Shown in pieces: positions 49,913 through 60,000 of a stretch of 60,000 nucleotides of DNA. The stretch is from Membranipora membranacea (taxonomy: Eukaryota > Bryozoa > Gymnolaemata > Cheilostomatida > Membraniporidae). Where the stretch lies: the NCBI GenBank assembly GCA_914767715.1, contig OU612075.1:22322001-22382000 (forward strand), given 5' to 3'. The notes under the pieces are model-generated. The model saw only the letters and a program-made list of their open reading frames with translations. It did not search any database and had not been told where the DNA came from. Both the position numbers and the translations under genes were made by a program. The first letter of the stretch is position 1, and each line of letters opens with the position of its first letter.

Positions 49913-50022
49913 AATTATTTCTCTCCATATCTGGGTACTATCAGTGTGACTTCATATTTAATCGCTAAACTGGATACAGAAGATTTGAGTTTGTCTTCGT
50001 CTGCGGTTAAAATATTTAGGAA
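49913..50022 (-). pseudogene. Remnant of a TRIM terminal exon
   Basis: The minus strand encodes ILTADEDK...SLAIK...TLIVPRYGEK and then a stop (TAA at 49916-49918). This is close to the terminal exon of the intact TRIM gene (LTADEDK, SLAIKDDDTLIVPRY) but shorter, and it lacks a good acceptor. Confidence 0.75.
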
Positions 50023-50326
50023 AGCAAAATACAACCGCTGTTCATATCTAAGCTTGGCCATCGCAATGAACAAAAATAATGAATTTTTTCGCAAAATGAC
50101 ATTATTGAATGATGTAACCTAATTTAAAGTGTGAAAACCCAGGGTCTAGAAGGGTCTAGAGTGTGTTATCTCCCCTGTTACGGATCGGGTCAATGGCTTA
50201 TTTCTAGTTCAGGTATAGGAGCTGACTTGTTTGATTTTAGTTGGGCTGATAAGAGATATTGACCAAATTTATATTCTGCAAGCTCATGTCACACTTGGGC
50301 AACTGGCGCGCTCGCCTGCACATAGC

Positions 50327-50440
50327 ACGTTTAATCGTAGCACCAGGAGGCTGTCCTGATATACACGGCTCACAGCATGGATGTCCACATGGTAAGCTGA
50401 GTGGGTTAATGATGCATCCTGATCTGATCGGACTTTCACC
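50327..50440 (-). pseudogene. Remnant of a TRIM RING exon
   Basis: The minus strand encodes IINPLSLPCGHPCCEPCISG, nearly the same as the RING exon at 48641-48801. About 54 bases (50342-50395) are the same at the DNA level. The first Cys pair is deleted and KCAKC has become KRAMC, so zinc binding is lost. With the remnant at 49913-50022 it marks a third TRIM copy almost wholly deleted. Confidence 0.78.
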
Positions 50441-50509
50441 ATTTGGATGATCACTTTTATTCCCTAATGAAGTACCAATATCAATACATATAACTGTATA
50501 ACATAACAA

Positions 50510-51600
50510 TTCAATCCCTTTTCAATATTCACCTTGTGTCAATTATAAACTTATATTATACAATCTACCTACCAAAAAAGGAAATCAATAAACTTACCTA
50601 TGTGTATTAGTTAGCAGTGGTGAGCGGAAGCCGTGTAGTTTAGTAAAGTTGAGCTAAGCGACTATTACAAGCTAAAGTGACACTGCCTCAAATACTTCAA
50701 CCTCAATACAGGCCCTACTGATAAGCACACACAATGGGAACAATAAAAAATTATAAGGAAGGGACTTCCCGTTTGTGATCAAATAAAAATTAGCGTTGGT
50801 GTTTGGCTCAATCAAGTCAAGTTATATACCATAAAAGAGATGCAGTATAACAAATTAAATACAATCAAGAGGTGGTATAACACATCAAATTTATTTGACA
50901 GACATGCTTCGAAACTTATACCACCTGAGTCACAAGTCAATAAACCAAAATAATATTCCAGGGAAAATTGATCAATTGAACTATAATGCTGAGCCTAATG
51001 CAACAAGGAATGAAGCAGGAAGTCAAAACCTACAAGAGACCGGTACCTCCCCCCCCCCCAGGATGATAATGTCTACCAAAAATCAAAAGGGTTCAATAAC
51101 TTAAATATAAACACTGACACAAGTTAAGCCTCCAGGGAGCAGCCTTACACGGGCAGAAAAACATACGACTCTTTTGCCGCATCAAATTTCAGTGGGTACT
51201 TGCAGCATTCAGAACAATCTGTGCCGTTCAAAAATAATCATTGTACTTCACAAATACAGATTTATACAATGCAAATATTGTGAGTGTACATCACAGCTTA
51301 TTATAGTTTGCATTTCGTCAAGATTTTAATGAGAGACACAAATATGAGGATAGAAAGAGCAGAGCAGGAGTAGCTGTTACACGTACATTACAATTCAGCC
51401 TCTCTTACACTGATCCTCTCATACAAGGGTCCTCTTATATATATATGATGACTATTGTTGCCCGTTACATTGTACAGCAGCTGTTTCATCCATGTAGAGT
51501 TAAATATTACACAAAACAGGATTTATCAAAAACATGTAGCCTATCACATATCTCATAAAACTGTGGTGATGATCTCCAGTGAACCGGGTGAGAGGTAACA
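50510..51600. other. No gene recognised
   Basis: AT-rich intergenic sequence downstream of the intact TRIM gene. Contains a C run at 51047-51060. The ORF at 50895-51104 has no recognisable domain. Confidence 0.5.
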
Positions 51601-51608
51601 ATTACTAT

Positions 51609-54600
51609 CTAAAAAGGTCGGAGTTCATAGACGTAAATCTTCTTCTCTACATATCTGGGTACTATCAGAGTGTCATCATCTTTAATCGCTAAACTGAATA
51701 TACAAGTCTTGGGTTTATCTTCGTCTGCAGTTAAAATCTTTAACAACTCTCCTGAATAACAAAAATAAGCATCTATTTAAACAGAATACCAGCAGAGGAG
51801 AACCAATCTATGATAGAGAATTACCAGTCTATCTAAAAATATAGATTCGTAATACAGCCATTAGACCTCCTCTCACTTATGGATAGACACATCCATGGTA
51901 TAGACCAGGGGTGCCCAACCTTTTCTCTCACATGAGCCATTTAAAAAATCAATCACACCAAATGAGCTGACCACGTCGCATCACGTGTATACAACATGGA
52001 AACAGTCAGTGATATATAAATGTATAATATTCATTCATGTATAAGTGCTGGCAAAATTACCAAAGCAAAGTCACTGTGGGAGATTATGCGCGTAGCGCGA
52101 ACATTTTTTTGAGGCAATTTCTGGTCATATGAGGCGCCCTGGAGTTTTGTAAGCATTTTAAGCATTTTGCAAATTTTTATAAGCATTTTGGAAAATTTAG
52201 GTTGGCAAGTCTGCAAGAAGACAACTCTACACACATATGTACAATGCAGGCACCCAGTACAATGAACTTGTATACACTATACATACATTTAATGTACATT
52301 GTACATGCATGAATTGAATGCATGAAATTCCCGCCAAAAAGCGCGTGAAATTTGCAAATATTAAAATGAGCCACCCAAAAAGCCAAAATGAACCGAGGTG
52401 GCTCATGAGCCATAGGTTGGGCACCCCTGGTATAGACTCTACACCATGGATGTTGTGTAGGTAGAGCAATGTTTGCTGCCTCGAATGAGAAGAAGACATC
52501 TTGAGAGTGCACAGGATGAAAGTATCAAGAAGCAGAGCGTTTAGATTAATCCAAAAATGTGCTGAGTTCTCAAACTGAAAAGTCACCTCACCAGAACTGA
52601 GAACTCAGCACATTTGGATTAATCCAAACGTCCAGTGCAAAGATGACCAACCTGAATTGATTGGTGCACATGGGCAAAATGGTCAACCATAACAATTGTT
52701 GTATGTCGGCAAGTTAGCTAAACCTGTATCAGGGTCCGGCAAACATTAAGTATTATGAAAAGGTCAGGTGGAAATGGGAGAAAGGCTAAACCTGCCACCT
52801 GAACAAGAATACAAGAGTGGAGGGAGAGCAAGGTGTGAGTAAGTGTTCTAACCTGTATTGATATCGAGTATAGATATGACAGTTCCCTCACACTCACGAG
52901 CCACGAGTACATACTTATCTCTAAAGCAGACGACTCCCTGAGCTTTATCTATACTGTTACAGGCCCACACAGTCTCTCCTGATAGGATGTTCACTTTGAG
53001 CACTCGGGATGTCTTATAGACGGATATAATCACTGATTCATTATCTGCCCTACATATGGATACCCAGCGCCCTGTCACCGCTAAACAGGGGATTGTCTTA
53101 ACAACTTTGCCATCCATTGTGTATATTCTGATGCTATGACCAGTTTTGTCCACGAGAACAACCCTATCATTCACGATGGCAACATTGCTAGACCAGCATC
53201 CCTTAGTGTCAGTGTGAGCCCAGGCTGTTATTAACTTGCCATCATTAGTGTAATGACCGACGCGGTTAGGATAACCGTCAGTGGATACAACAACCCCACT
53301 GTCACAAACATCTAGTCCAGCCACATGTTTTCTTAGTTCAATGAGAGCCGTTTCTCTAACGCGGACGGTTGGCGCTCCAAGGATTGACACTGAGCCGTTG
53401 TCAGATCCTAGGTAGGTGACTCCAGCAAAGTGCTGTACATTTGTACAGTATCCCGAGGTGTTGAAGCTCTCGATTTCTTTCAGTGATGCTGGTGGACGCT
53501 GAGAGATGATTCGATGATTCAACACCTCATGCTTTAACATAGTCAGACCAATCTCCACCTCTCTGTGGGGAGCTATAAACAAGAACATATACTCATTATT
53601 ATACAGAGCTATAACCAAGAAAAAAAACATGACAGGACAATCCATAACTGTGTCTCATAATTTTACCTTATATGATAAATTTTAACTTATGATATGATAC
53701 TAATTATATCTTTATAATGATGACACTTTGACCCTATAATTTTCACTCATATTATATGAAAATCAATGCCCATCATCCCCCAGGGGTGGGGATCCTGAGG
53801 AGGATTCTTACTAAACCTACCCTTTTTTGTAAGTTGAACGAAGGAGTTACTCTCAAACAAAGGAATCTCATCATTCTTCTGAGATAAGGCGTGATTACTC
53901 AATGTCTCATATGCTCCGACGATGTCAACCTATCAATAGAAAAAAAAAGCACATATACAAAGCAGCAAAGCTTATCACTGCAATTAACTTTTTAAAAACA
54001 ATTTTATGAGGATTCCTATAGTAAACAAGATCCGTTCTTTACTCAGTAGCAATCACAGTTTGTAGGATTAGAGACTAAGATGGGTATCAGACTCAGCAGT
54101 ACCTCGCGTAGACAGAATAATGACTATTACAGCCAGGTGATCTCACAGACAGGTGATCTTACGCAAAGTACGCAAATAGCTTTTTTTAAAATATGCTATA
54201 AATAGTTTTGATGTCATACTACATTTTTGAATTTTTTCCTTTATTCATGTAAAACTACTCCATTATAAGCCCCATGGTTTCTGTGAGAGTTGCAATAAAT
54301 TCTGATCTCACAGCCAGCTGATCTGACCTGATGAGTGTTTTCTAGCTGGGCCTTTATAATAGACTGCTGTCTCTGTAACTCATCCATTCTAGTAACAAGC
54401 TCCTTCTCAATGTAAGACTCAACGTCACTGTGACATCTCAGTCTCTTAGTATTAACTTCAGCTATAAGAGTGTCATACTTAGATCTCAACTCGGCCACCT
54501 ACAAGTAATGATTCATAGCATCATTTATTCTTGATAAAAACCCACACTGCGATGAAAAATAATCCGCATCATTGTGATCACGACTTGGATCATGCCTGTG

Positions 54601-57448
54601 CCTTATTTTGATGCTAGAAAGGTCATGAATAACTGGAACACCAACGTCCACATAGAAGTATTCAACTCAGCGACACCGTTTAGGTCTCGAGAGAGATTAA
54701 AGCATATTAAAAGGTATAGCCCGACTTGCTCACATATTTTGGATGATTACACCTAGGAGAAAACTATTTGGTTATACCACTGAGCTAGAGTATCTAACTC
54801 CTTGGTTGTACAGAGTTGAACTATAACAACAACTGAATCTTATTGATGCTATTTAGTACCGTGGTCACAACCATACCAACAATATACCAATCCCTCACCT
54901 ATAGAGCGGCGATTTATAAGTGAAGGCGGCTGTAAGAGAGTAGCATATAGACGCGACTATCATTTGAAGCATTTTTATATTTAGCTTGGACTAAAACCTG
55001 TTATACTCAACAAAGCTTAATAGCTCAGTGGTAAAGTGTGCGACTTGGAATCATGAAATTGTGTGTTCAAAACCCAGTGAAGGCAGCTTTTTCCCCAAAA
55101 CTACTCGTTTGTAGTGAGTGAATGTGTGCCACAAAATTCAAATTTTTCAACAATCAGCATATCATATCTCTCACAGTCTTTCAAAATAAATAAAACATGC
55201 ATGCCAAGAACCTCTTACACCATTCAGCAGAAACTGGAAGTATTGAGTACAGTTGAAAAGAATAACAACCTTGACAAGACTGCAATGGAATTGAACATTA
55301 ATAGACACTTGATTCAAAGATGGAGAGCTTCCAAACATCAACTACTGATATGATTCACTTATAAGACACGGTGTCTTATAGCTGTGGGGTGTCTTATAGC
55401 TCTGGGGTGTGTTATAACTGGAGCATTTTTATTTTTTCTGAGGGGGGTGATTCACTTATAAGTCCGGTGACTTATAGGTGAGGTTTTACGGTACACATCT
55501 TAGGAATCACTGCCTATACCTGTTTACTATAGCAGGACTCGATGGTGTATATCATCTGCTCCATACTTTCATCCTGCTCATCTAGAAACTGATAGTGAGT
55601 TTTGATCGTTCTGTTCATGCTGTCAAGCTGTTCCTTGTATCTAGATCTCATCTTAACGAGCTCCTTTTTTATCTGAGCTGAGAACTCATCAAGAGCAAGT
55701 AAACGATGTCCAGATCCTAAAAAATACAGTTTACATGTTTAATGGATATACAATTGATAAAACTAACCTACGTTTCGTTAGTTCTGGCTACAATCAATGC
55801 GAAGAGACATGAGATGATTAATTCATCACTTCCCTAATATTATGATTCCTTTTAGACAGATAGTGGACAGAATGGAAAACTACTATCACATCATGAATAC
55901 AAAAAGTGGCCCTGGGAAGTCTGATACTGCATTGTAATTACAGACATATCAAGGTCTTTGCTTGCAGTATAATCCTCAAGATTGGGCACAACGGATCAAA
56001 ATGTGGTTAGGCTTCATAAATAAGCAAAGCCTTCACTTCTCAGCTTCTTATCTAACTGACAAGGTAGGAACAAATATAGCTTTTAGCTCGTTTTAGTCTC
56101 AAAACCATGTATGTGTAAATAGCTTACCGGTCACTTGACAGGTTTCCAGAGAACTGACACATTTCAGACAGTAAACTTTGTGACAGGATGAGCAGCATAA
56201 ACTATACTCCTGATCCGAGTGTGAGGTGCAGACCCGCTTCTCATACTGAGCTGATTTTAATCTATAGTCAGCGATTGACAGGACATCGTGTTCTGACAGC
56301 ATATCGGCATGAGACTACAAGCATATCAAATAGATATAATATGTGCCTTCTCACCATTTTTGGGATGGTGAGATGGCACAGTTGGTTAGCGCGCTTGCTA
56401 TTCACTGCCAGGCAATTGGCACTGCAGGAGTTGAGGGTTGGAGTGCCATTGATGGAGCTTTCAAATGGTTGATTGTTCCAGCCCCCAGCATCCTTGGGTG
56501 TATACCACTCCATATACTAATATACTATACTGTACCGGCCATAGACCTACTAAAAATAAATAAGTTTATTATTAGTAGGTCTATGGTACCGACGCATAAC
56601 AAAGATGCTCTAACTGATGTGTATATAAAACGGTCACGAACTGTGAAATGTAGCAAGGCAATCTTAAAAAACAAAGACTATCTAGCCTAACAAGTTTAAA
56701 TTGTTTCTGTTTTTACAATTTATTATTTATTATTTTCTCTCTCCAAGGGGGCTTTTTATCTCGATGTAAACATCTTTGGACAAAGAGTATAAATTAAACA
56801 AACAAACACAGAAAGAAAGAAATCCAGTTACCAGTATTTACACCTTAGCGCAAAGTTATCAAGATGCTGCTTGAAGGTAGGTGTAAGATCTATGATTGGA
56901 AAACATGTAGTCACATAGCAAATATTTAAATGAAACAAACCTTCAAGTGCGATGAACAGAATTTCTTCCCACACTGGAGACAGTAATTTTCAGCTTCCTG
57001 TCGGACAGCGCTTTTAGTGAGACAAACATCACACCATAGTGGGGTACTGCTGGCACTCAGGTCAGCTCTGACAAAACTCTCCGGGAGCCTCTGTGTCACG
57101 TATCTAAATATAGTAACAGATATCTCACATTTCTAAGGATGAACAGATATGAATTATTTTGTACACTATAATATGGTGATAAACAAAAAAGTCACTCTTA
57201 ATAGCAGGTTTTCTGATATCTGACCTATTGATTAGTTTAGATGACAATGTAATTTTGTATACCACCTACCTGCATACAGGACATTCTATGACCTTTTTCA
57301 ATTCCATTGCATTCTGTAAGCAGGGCATACAGAATGAGTGCCTGCAGGGTAGAGTTCTTGGGTCCTCCAGATATCTACCATACTCCATACAGAATGCACA
57401 TTGTATCTCATCATCAACATTGTCTTCATCAGATTCTGCTGACGCCAT
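51609..57448 (-). CDS. TRIM-type protein: RING, two B-box-like motifs, coiled coil, propeller-like domain
   Basis: Eight exons (minus), all in phase: 57270-57448, 56941-57103, 56128-56314, 55520-55716, 54328-54498, 53821-53929, 52853-53572 and 51609-51751, about 622 residues. The start is MASAESDED. RING C3HC4: C17, C20, C35, H37, C40, C43, C56, C59. B-box-like Cys/His cluster 84-123 (C84, C87, C101, C104, C109, H112) and a second at 143-166 (C143, H146, C155, C158, C163, C166). Coiled coil about 177-299, rich in K/E/Q. The 720-bp exon (336-575) holds short repeats ending in ...VVLVDKTGHSIRIYTMDGK-like strands, as in NHL/six-bladed propellers. The terminal exon (576-622) adds a conserved TLIVPRY.EK strand. 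Family members are E3 ubiquitin ligases that use RING for E2 binding, coiled coil for dimers and the propeller for targets. The target here is unknown. Introns hold a hAT MITE, a Tigger-like element and SINE relics. Confidence 0.85.
51906..52429 (-). mobile_element. hAT-type MITE in the last intron of the intact TRIM gene
   Basis: 524 bp with terminal repeats CAGGGGTGCCCAACC / GGTTGGGCACCCCTG and 8-bp target duplication GTATAGAC (51898-51905 and 52430-52437). Same family as 44052-44572, most of the sequence matching in reverse orientation. The different target duplication shows a separate insertion. It lies 154 bp upstream (in gene sense) of the terminal exon. Confidence 0.93.
52538..52630. 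repeat. 93-bp inverted repeat in a TRIM intron
   Basis: Arms of about 33 bp (GATTAATCCAAA.ATGTGC and complement, with TGAGAACTCAGCACA) at 52538-52572 and 52598-52630 around a 25-bp loop. It lies in the same intron as the hAT MITE. Confidence 0.85.
54858..55495 (+). mobile_element. Degenerate pogo/Tigger-like DNA transposon with HTH fragment
   Basis: The ends are related inverted sequences. The left starts TACCGT and contains CTCACCTATA and TTATAAGTGAA (54858-54925). The right reads TTCACTTATAAG...CTTATAGGTGAGGTTTTACGGTA (about 55449-55493). Inside, the + strand encodes MPRTSYTIQQKLEVLSTVEK from 55201 to a stop at 55351-55353. It has the layout of the N-terminal helix-turn-helix (BrkDBD/CENP-B-like) of pogo/Tigger transposases, ending IQRWRASK. 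The catalytic domain is absent, so it cannot move itself. It lies in an intron of the intact TRIM gene, on the opposite strand. Confidence 0.6.
55015..55085 (+). repeat. tRNA-like relic
   Basis: TAGCTCAGTGGTAAAGTGTG is a good box A and GTGTTCAAAACCC a fair box B at tRNA spacing. The loop CTTGGAA would read as a proline-type anticodon (TGG). The anticodon and acceptor stems pair poorly and it sits inside the degenerate transposon, so it is a tRNA-derived relic rather than a gene. Confidence 0.5.
56362..56455 (+). repeat. tRNA-derived SINE-like sequence
   Basis: TGGCACAGTTGGTTAGCGCGC resembles a tRNA D-arm with box A. About 50 bases later GGGTTGGAGTGCC resembles a worn box B. No full cloverleaf. 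It lies in intron 2 of the intact TRIM gene on the opposite strand. Confidence 0.5.
56539..56586. repeat. 48-bp hairpin
   Basis: 15-bp perfect arms CCATAGACCTACTAA / TTAGTAGGTCTATGG, with TACCGG and GGTACCG extending partly outside. AT-only loop. It follows the tRNA-like sequence directly. Confidence 0.85.
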
Positions 57449-58310
57449 AGCTGTACCCAGAAAAGCCCACGATGGTTCATTAAGTTTGATTAGTGATGTA
57501 CAGCTGTTCATGACAGTCTTACGTACAGACCAGAGCACTGCACACTTCATCATCTTATATTGTATGACAAGGAATGCTTGCAGTTCAAGTATGGCATATA
57601 GTTACAATTGCTTGAGCTATTTATTGATGGGATGGGACCAATGCATTTTGCTGGTATCGAATCATTGTGCTGTGGACATCGCCAAGCTCACGGGCACAGT
57701 ATGGGCCACAACTTTCAATTTCCATCTACAGGTGGCAAAGTCAGGAACCCTTGAGATTGCAAGCATGCGCTCTGTATATATCCAGTACAAACCATCTTTG
57801 TGGATTGTTTGTTACTGGGGTTGTGCAAAATTAATTCTTCACGAAAAAGCCTCAGGGGTCCATACAAAGGGCCTCATACATTGATCAGTAAAAGGAGAGC
57901 AATATTGATATTGTCTGTCTGATTCCCAAATATAATTGGCATAAAATAGGCATAATTCGACTGCTTGTTGGAACCAAACCACAATTCAATGGGCCAAAGA
58001 CCATATGCCAAGGGAGTAGTTATCTGTCACTCCTCTCATTCCTTCCTTATTTATGCTGGGATATTTGAATGAATAAATAAATAAATGCAGCAGCAAATGG
58101 CATGATGATGAGGCTAAGCCAACTATAATCAATTTCTCTATGATTTTTGACTGAGCATATGGTACACTACTGCTCAAAACATACTGTTTCTGCTTCTGCT
58201 TTTTGTAGTCGACTGGGTCATTATAACAATATTCTGTAGCGAGATTTGTCTGTAGTTAATGTCCAGTCGTTATAAATAGCAGTGTAGCGATAGCAGAATT
58301 TGGCAGATTG
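57449..58310. other. Upstream region of the intact TRIM gene
   Basis: Must hold the promoter or 5' untranslated region of the minus-strand TRIM gene, but no TATA box or initiator can be singled out. The plus-strand 218-codon ORF (57228-57884) runs antisense through the RING exon and shows no domain. Confidence 0.4.
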
Positions 58311-58317
58311 CTGTGGT

Positions 58318-58372
58318 TGTGGCTGAAGTGCGTTGACCGCGTCTCGCATCCAACCGGCTTTCAGTCCCGGTG
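58318..58372 (+). repeat. tRNA-derived relic
   Basis: TGGCTGAAGTGCGTTGACCG (box A-like) is followed by GCTTTCAGTCCC (box B-like) about 30 bases on. It is too short and unpaired for a tRNA gene. SINE head or pseudogene. Confidence 0.45.
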
Positions 58373-58870
58373 TTCCTAATGATTTGGGATCACTTGGGTA
58401 GAGATTAGTACATATGTATGGGGTGATGTAATAACAGTGCTAACATGGACAGACAAGGGATGATCAAGAAAACAATGCTGACAGGAGAGATGATCACTTT
58501 TCAAGCACACATGACAATGGTAGGTTGAATGCATTGCTGCAATCAATTGGATGAGTGCTACCCACAACTATTTTATCAACCTCATTTACGAGGATGATCA
58601 ATATCATTAACTATCATTAAACTATGGTGTCATAGTACTAGCAATAATCACAACTAGTACATCAGGCTGAGCCAGTGACGATGGAATGTGTACAAGAGAG
58701 GGGCAACACAGGGCACAACAAGCTGTAGCGGTGTGCGGACAAGCTATCAGGCCAGGATGATGGGGGTTGCTTTACCACCACCAAGGCTCGATCAGCATGA
58801 CTTTGTGTGATGTGTCACGGCAGGATTGAGGCGTATGTGATGTTTAAAGAATATCAATTAAATAACAATA

Positions 58871-59302
58871 AACGTAGTAGCGACTGCCTGGCCAAGACGA
58901 TGGAGTGTAATTAACCACCGCCAGGGCTTCGACAGTAAAATTTGCATAGAAATTGTTGAGATTACTGTCCGGGGGAGGGGGGTCCTGTAAAGAAAAACAT
59001 GGAAAAGCAAAATAATAATAAACGTAGAAACGACTGTCTGGCCAAGACGATGGAGTGTAATTAACCACTGTCAGGGCTTCCACAGTTAATTTTGCGAATA
59101 AATTGTTGAGATTACTGTTTGTGGGGGGGGGGTTCATGTAAAGAAAAATAGGAAAAAGCAAAATAATAATAATAAACTTTGAAACGACTGCCTAGCCAAG
59201 ACGATGGAGTGTAATTAACCACCGTCAGGGCATAGAATTTGTTGAGATTACTGTCGAGGGGGGGGGGGGTGGGGTCCTGTAAAGAAAAACATTGAAAAGC
59301 AT
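58871..59302 (-). repeat. Three-unit tandem repeat of about 150 bp
   Basis: Units begin near 58871, 59021 and 59173. They share GACTG.CT.GCCAAGACGATG, TGTAATTAACCAC, TTGTTGAGATTACTGT and a G run followed by TCCTGTAAAGAAAAA. A worn partial unit lies at about 58749-58792. On the minus strand every unit contains TTCTTTACAG before a frame reading DSNLNN...NYTPSSW. The frame stays open across units with only changes in the G-run length. No known protein match. Confidence 0.8.
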
Positions 59303-59573
59303 AATGCACAAAGATAATGGAGTGAGTGTAATCACCATGAGACACAGAATACACAATATTTCATGGGCTGTTTGACATAATTTGGAAGCAAAGGAAGGAA
59401 AGAGCCATTGTTCAAGCGAATGTGGGTACAGTGGTATATATGGTGTGCAGGATGTGATATTGTCAACTGAATCCAGTTGTTTGTCTATAAGGTGTCAGTA
59501 ATTGTATACAGCGGTTTATATAAGATCACTACGCTAAATAACTTATAACAGTAAATTGGGACTTGGCTCATGG

Positions 59574-59915
59574 CTAAATACGATTTAATATTTTGTGTAT
59601 TCTGTGTTGATAGGAGAAGCGCCTCACATCGGTATTGACTGTGTCCCTAATTCCTCCCATCCTAGTATCATGCACACATTGGTTGAGAGTAAATCGCTGT
59701 TGGTCAACACTTGCTTTGCCTGACATTATCCTGCTGTACATACGTATGTCTGCTGATTCTCTCCTAAATTTAAGTGTTTGCCAACTTTCAAGCAACATAG
59801 TAGCGGATATTCTATCATATTTAGGAATTTTATAACACCACCTAAAGGCTTTCCTATTAACAGCTTCAATAATTTTGATCAGTTTGTCTGTGTGGGGGAA
59901 CCACACGATTGTAGC
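59574..59915 (-). mobile_element. LINE fragment, C-terminal part of the reverse transcriptase protein
   Basis: Open minus-strand frame of 110 codons. NRKAFRWCYK and NTDVRRFSYQHR correspond to NRKAFRWAYHKK and NTNVKKYAFKQR near the end of the LINE at 39615-41453, but the rest is clearly different, so it is a separate lineage. Ends in a stop at 59574. The remaining 85 bp to the window edge show nothing recognisable. Confidence 0.8.
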
Positions 59916-60000
59916 ATACTTACATCAACTTACATCAAAGACGACATCACGCTAGACCGCCTAGGGGGGCGTAAGGGGCGTGCCTCAGCTTTTGGACATA

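Noticed and set aside
57228-57884. 218-codon plus-strand ORF
   Set aside because: It runs antisense through the RING exon of the intact TRIM gene, has no recognisable domain and no splice context. The minus-strand RING signal is far stronger.
58376-58567. Minus-strand ORF with CHVCLKSDHLSCQHCF, zinc-finger-like spacing
   Set aside because: Too short, no flanking splice consensus that joins it to a neighbour, and no second motif. The Cys/His pattern may be chance.
58871-59302. CRISPR array
   Set aside because: Units are about 150 bp and similar along their whole length, with no spacers, in animal DNA.

Overview
This window is animal nuclear DNA, from an invertebrate. Coding sequence is split into small exons with GT..AG introns of about 0.15-1.9 kb. 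The genes are a LAPTM-like four-span membrane protein and RING/B-box/coiled-coil/beta-propeller (TRIM-type) proteins. The repeats are LINEs, a small LTR retrotransposon, hAT and foldback MITEs and tRNA-derived SINEs. The sequence is AT-rich and has no bacterial or viral signature. A sponge, cnidarian or other early-branching invertebrate would fit the TRIM cluster, but the sequence alone does not settle the species.

Left part (1-37140): a tandem array of three copies of one LAPTM-like gene, all on the + strand. Copy 2 (18303-21333) is complete with seven exons and about 391 residues. Copy 3 (33243-36275) is intact but has lost the upstream ATG. Copy 1 (1026-5476) has a nonsense codon in its last exon, a LINE 3' end where exon 1 should lie, and a fresh miniature LTR retrotransposon just before exon 4. 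The repeat period is about 15 kb. Two long spacers, 8646-18302 and 21993-33240, are copies of each other. The first 5 kb or so is nearly identical between them and the rest clearly older. Copy-specific insertions can be dated against the empty site in the partner: a tRNA-derived insert in one spacer and a 2-kb foldback element in the other.

Middle part (37140-43600): mostly repeats. There is a 291-bp foldback MITE, a 5'-truncated minus-strand LINE with a long intact reverse-transcriptase ORF (39615-41453), an inverted repeat, and a block also found behind LAPTM copy 1.

Right part (43868-57448): a minus-strand TRIM cluster. An apparently intact eight-exon gene (51609-57448) encodes RING, two B-box-like motifs, coiled coil, a large propeller-like exon and a short conserved terminal exon, about 622 residues. 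A second copy (43868-48801) keeps the same exon plan but lacks the propeller exon and carries a frameshift in its coiled coil. A third copy survives only as two fragments near 50 kb. Independent hAT MITEs sit in the last intron of both larger genes. The last kilobases hold a 150-bp tandem repeat and another LINE fragment.

I found no clear new molecular system. The strongest leads are the LAPTM-like proteins with an unusually long cytoplasmic tail and a possible in-frame alternative splice site kept in all copies, and the propeller-less TRIM paralogue. All exon calls are by eye from splice consensus, reading phase and comparison between copies.
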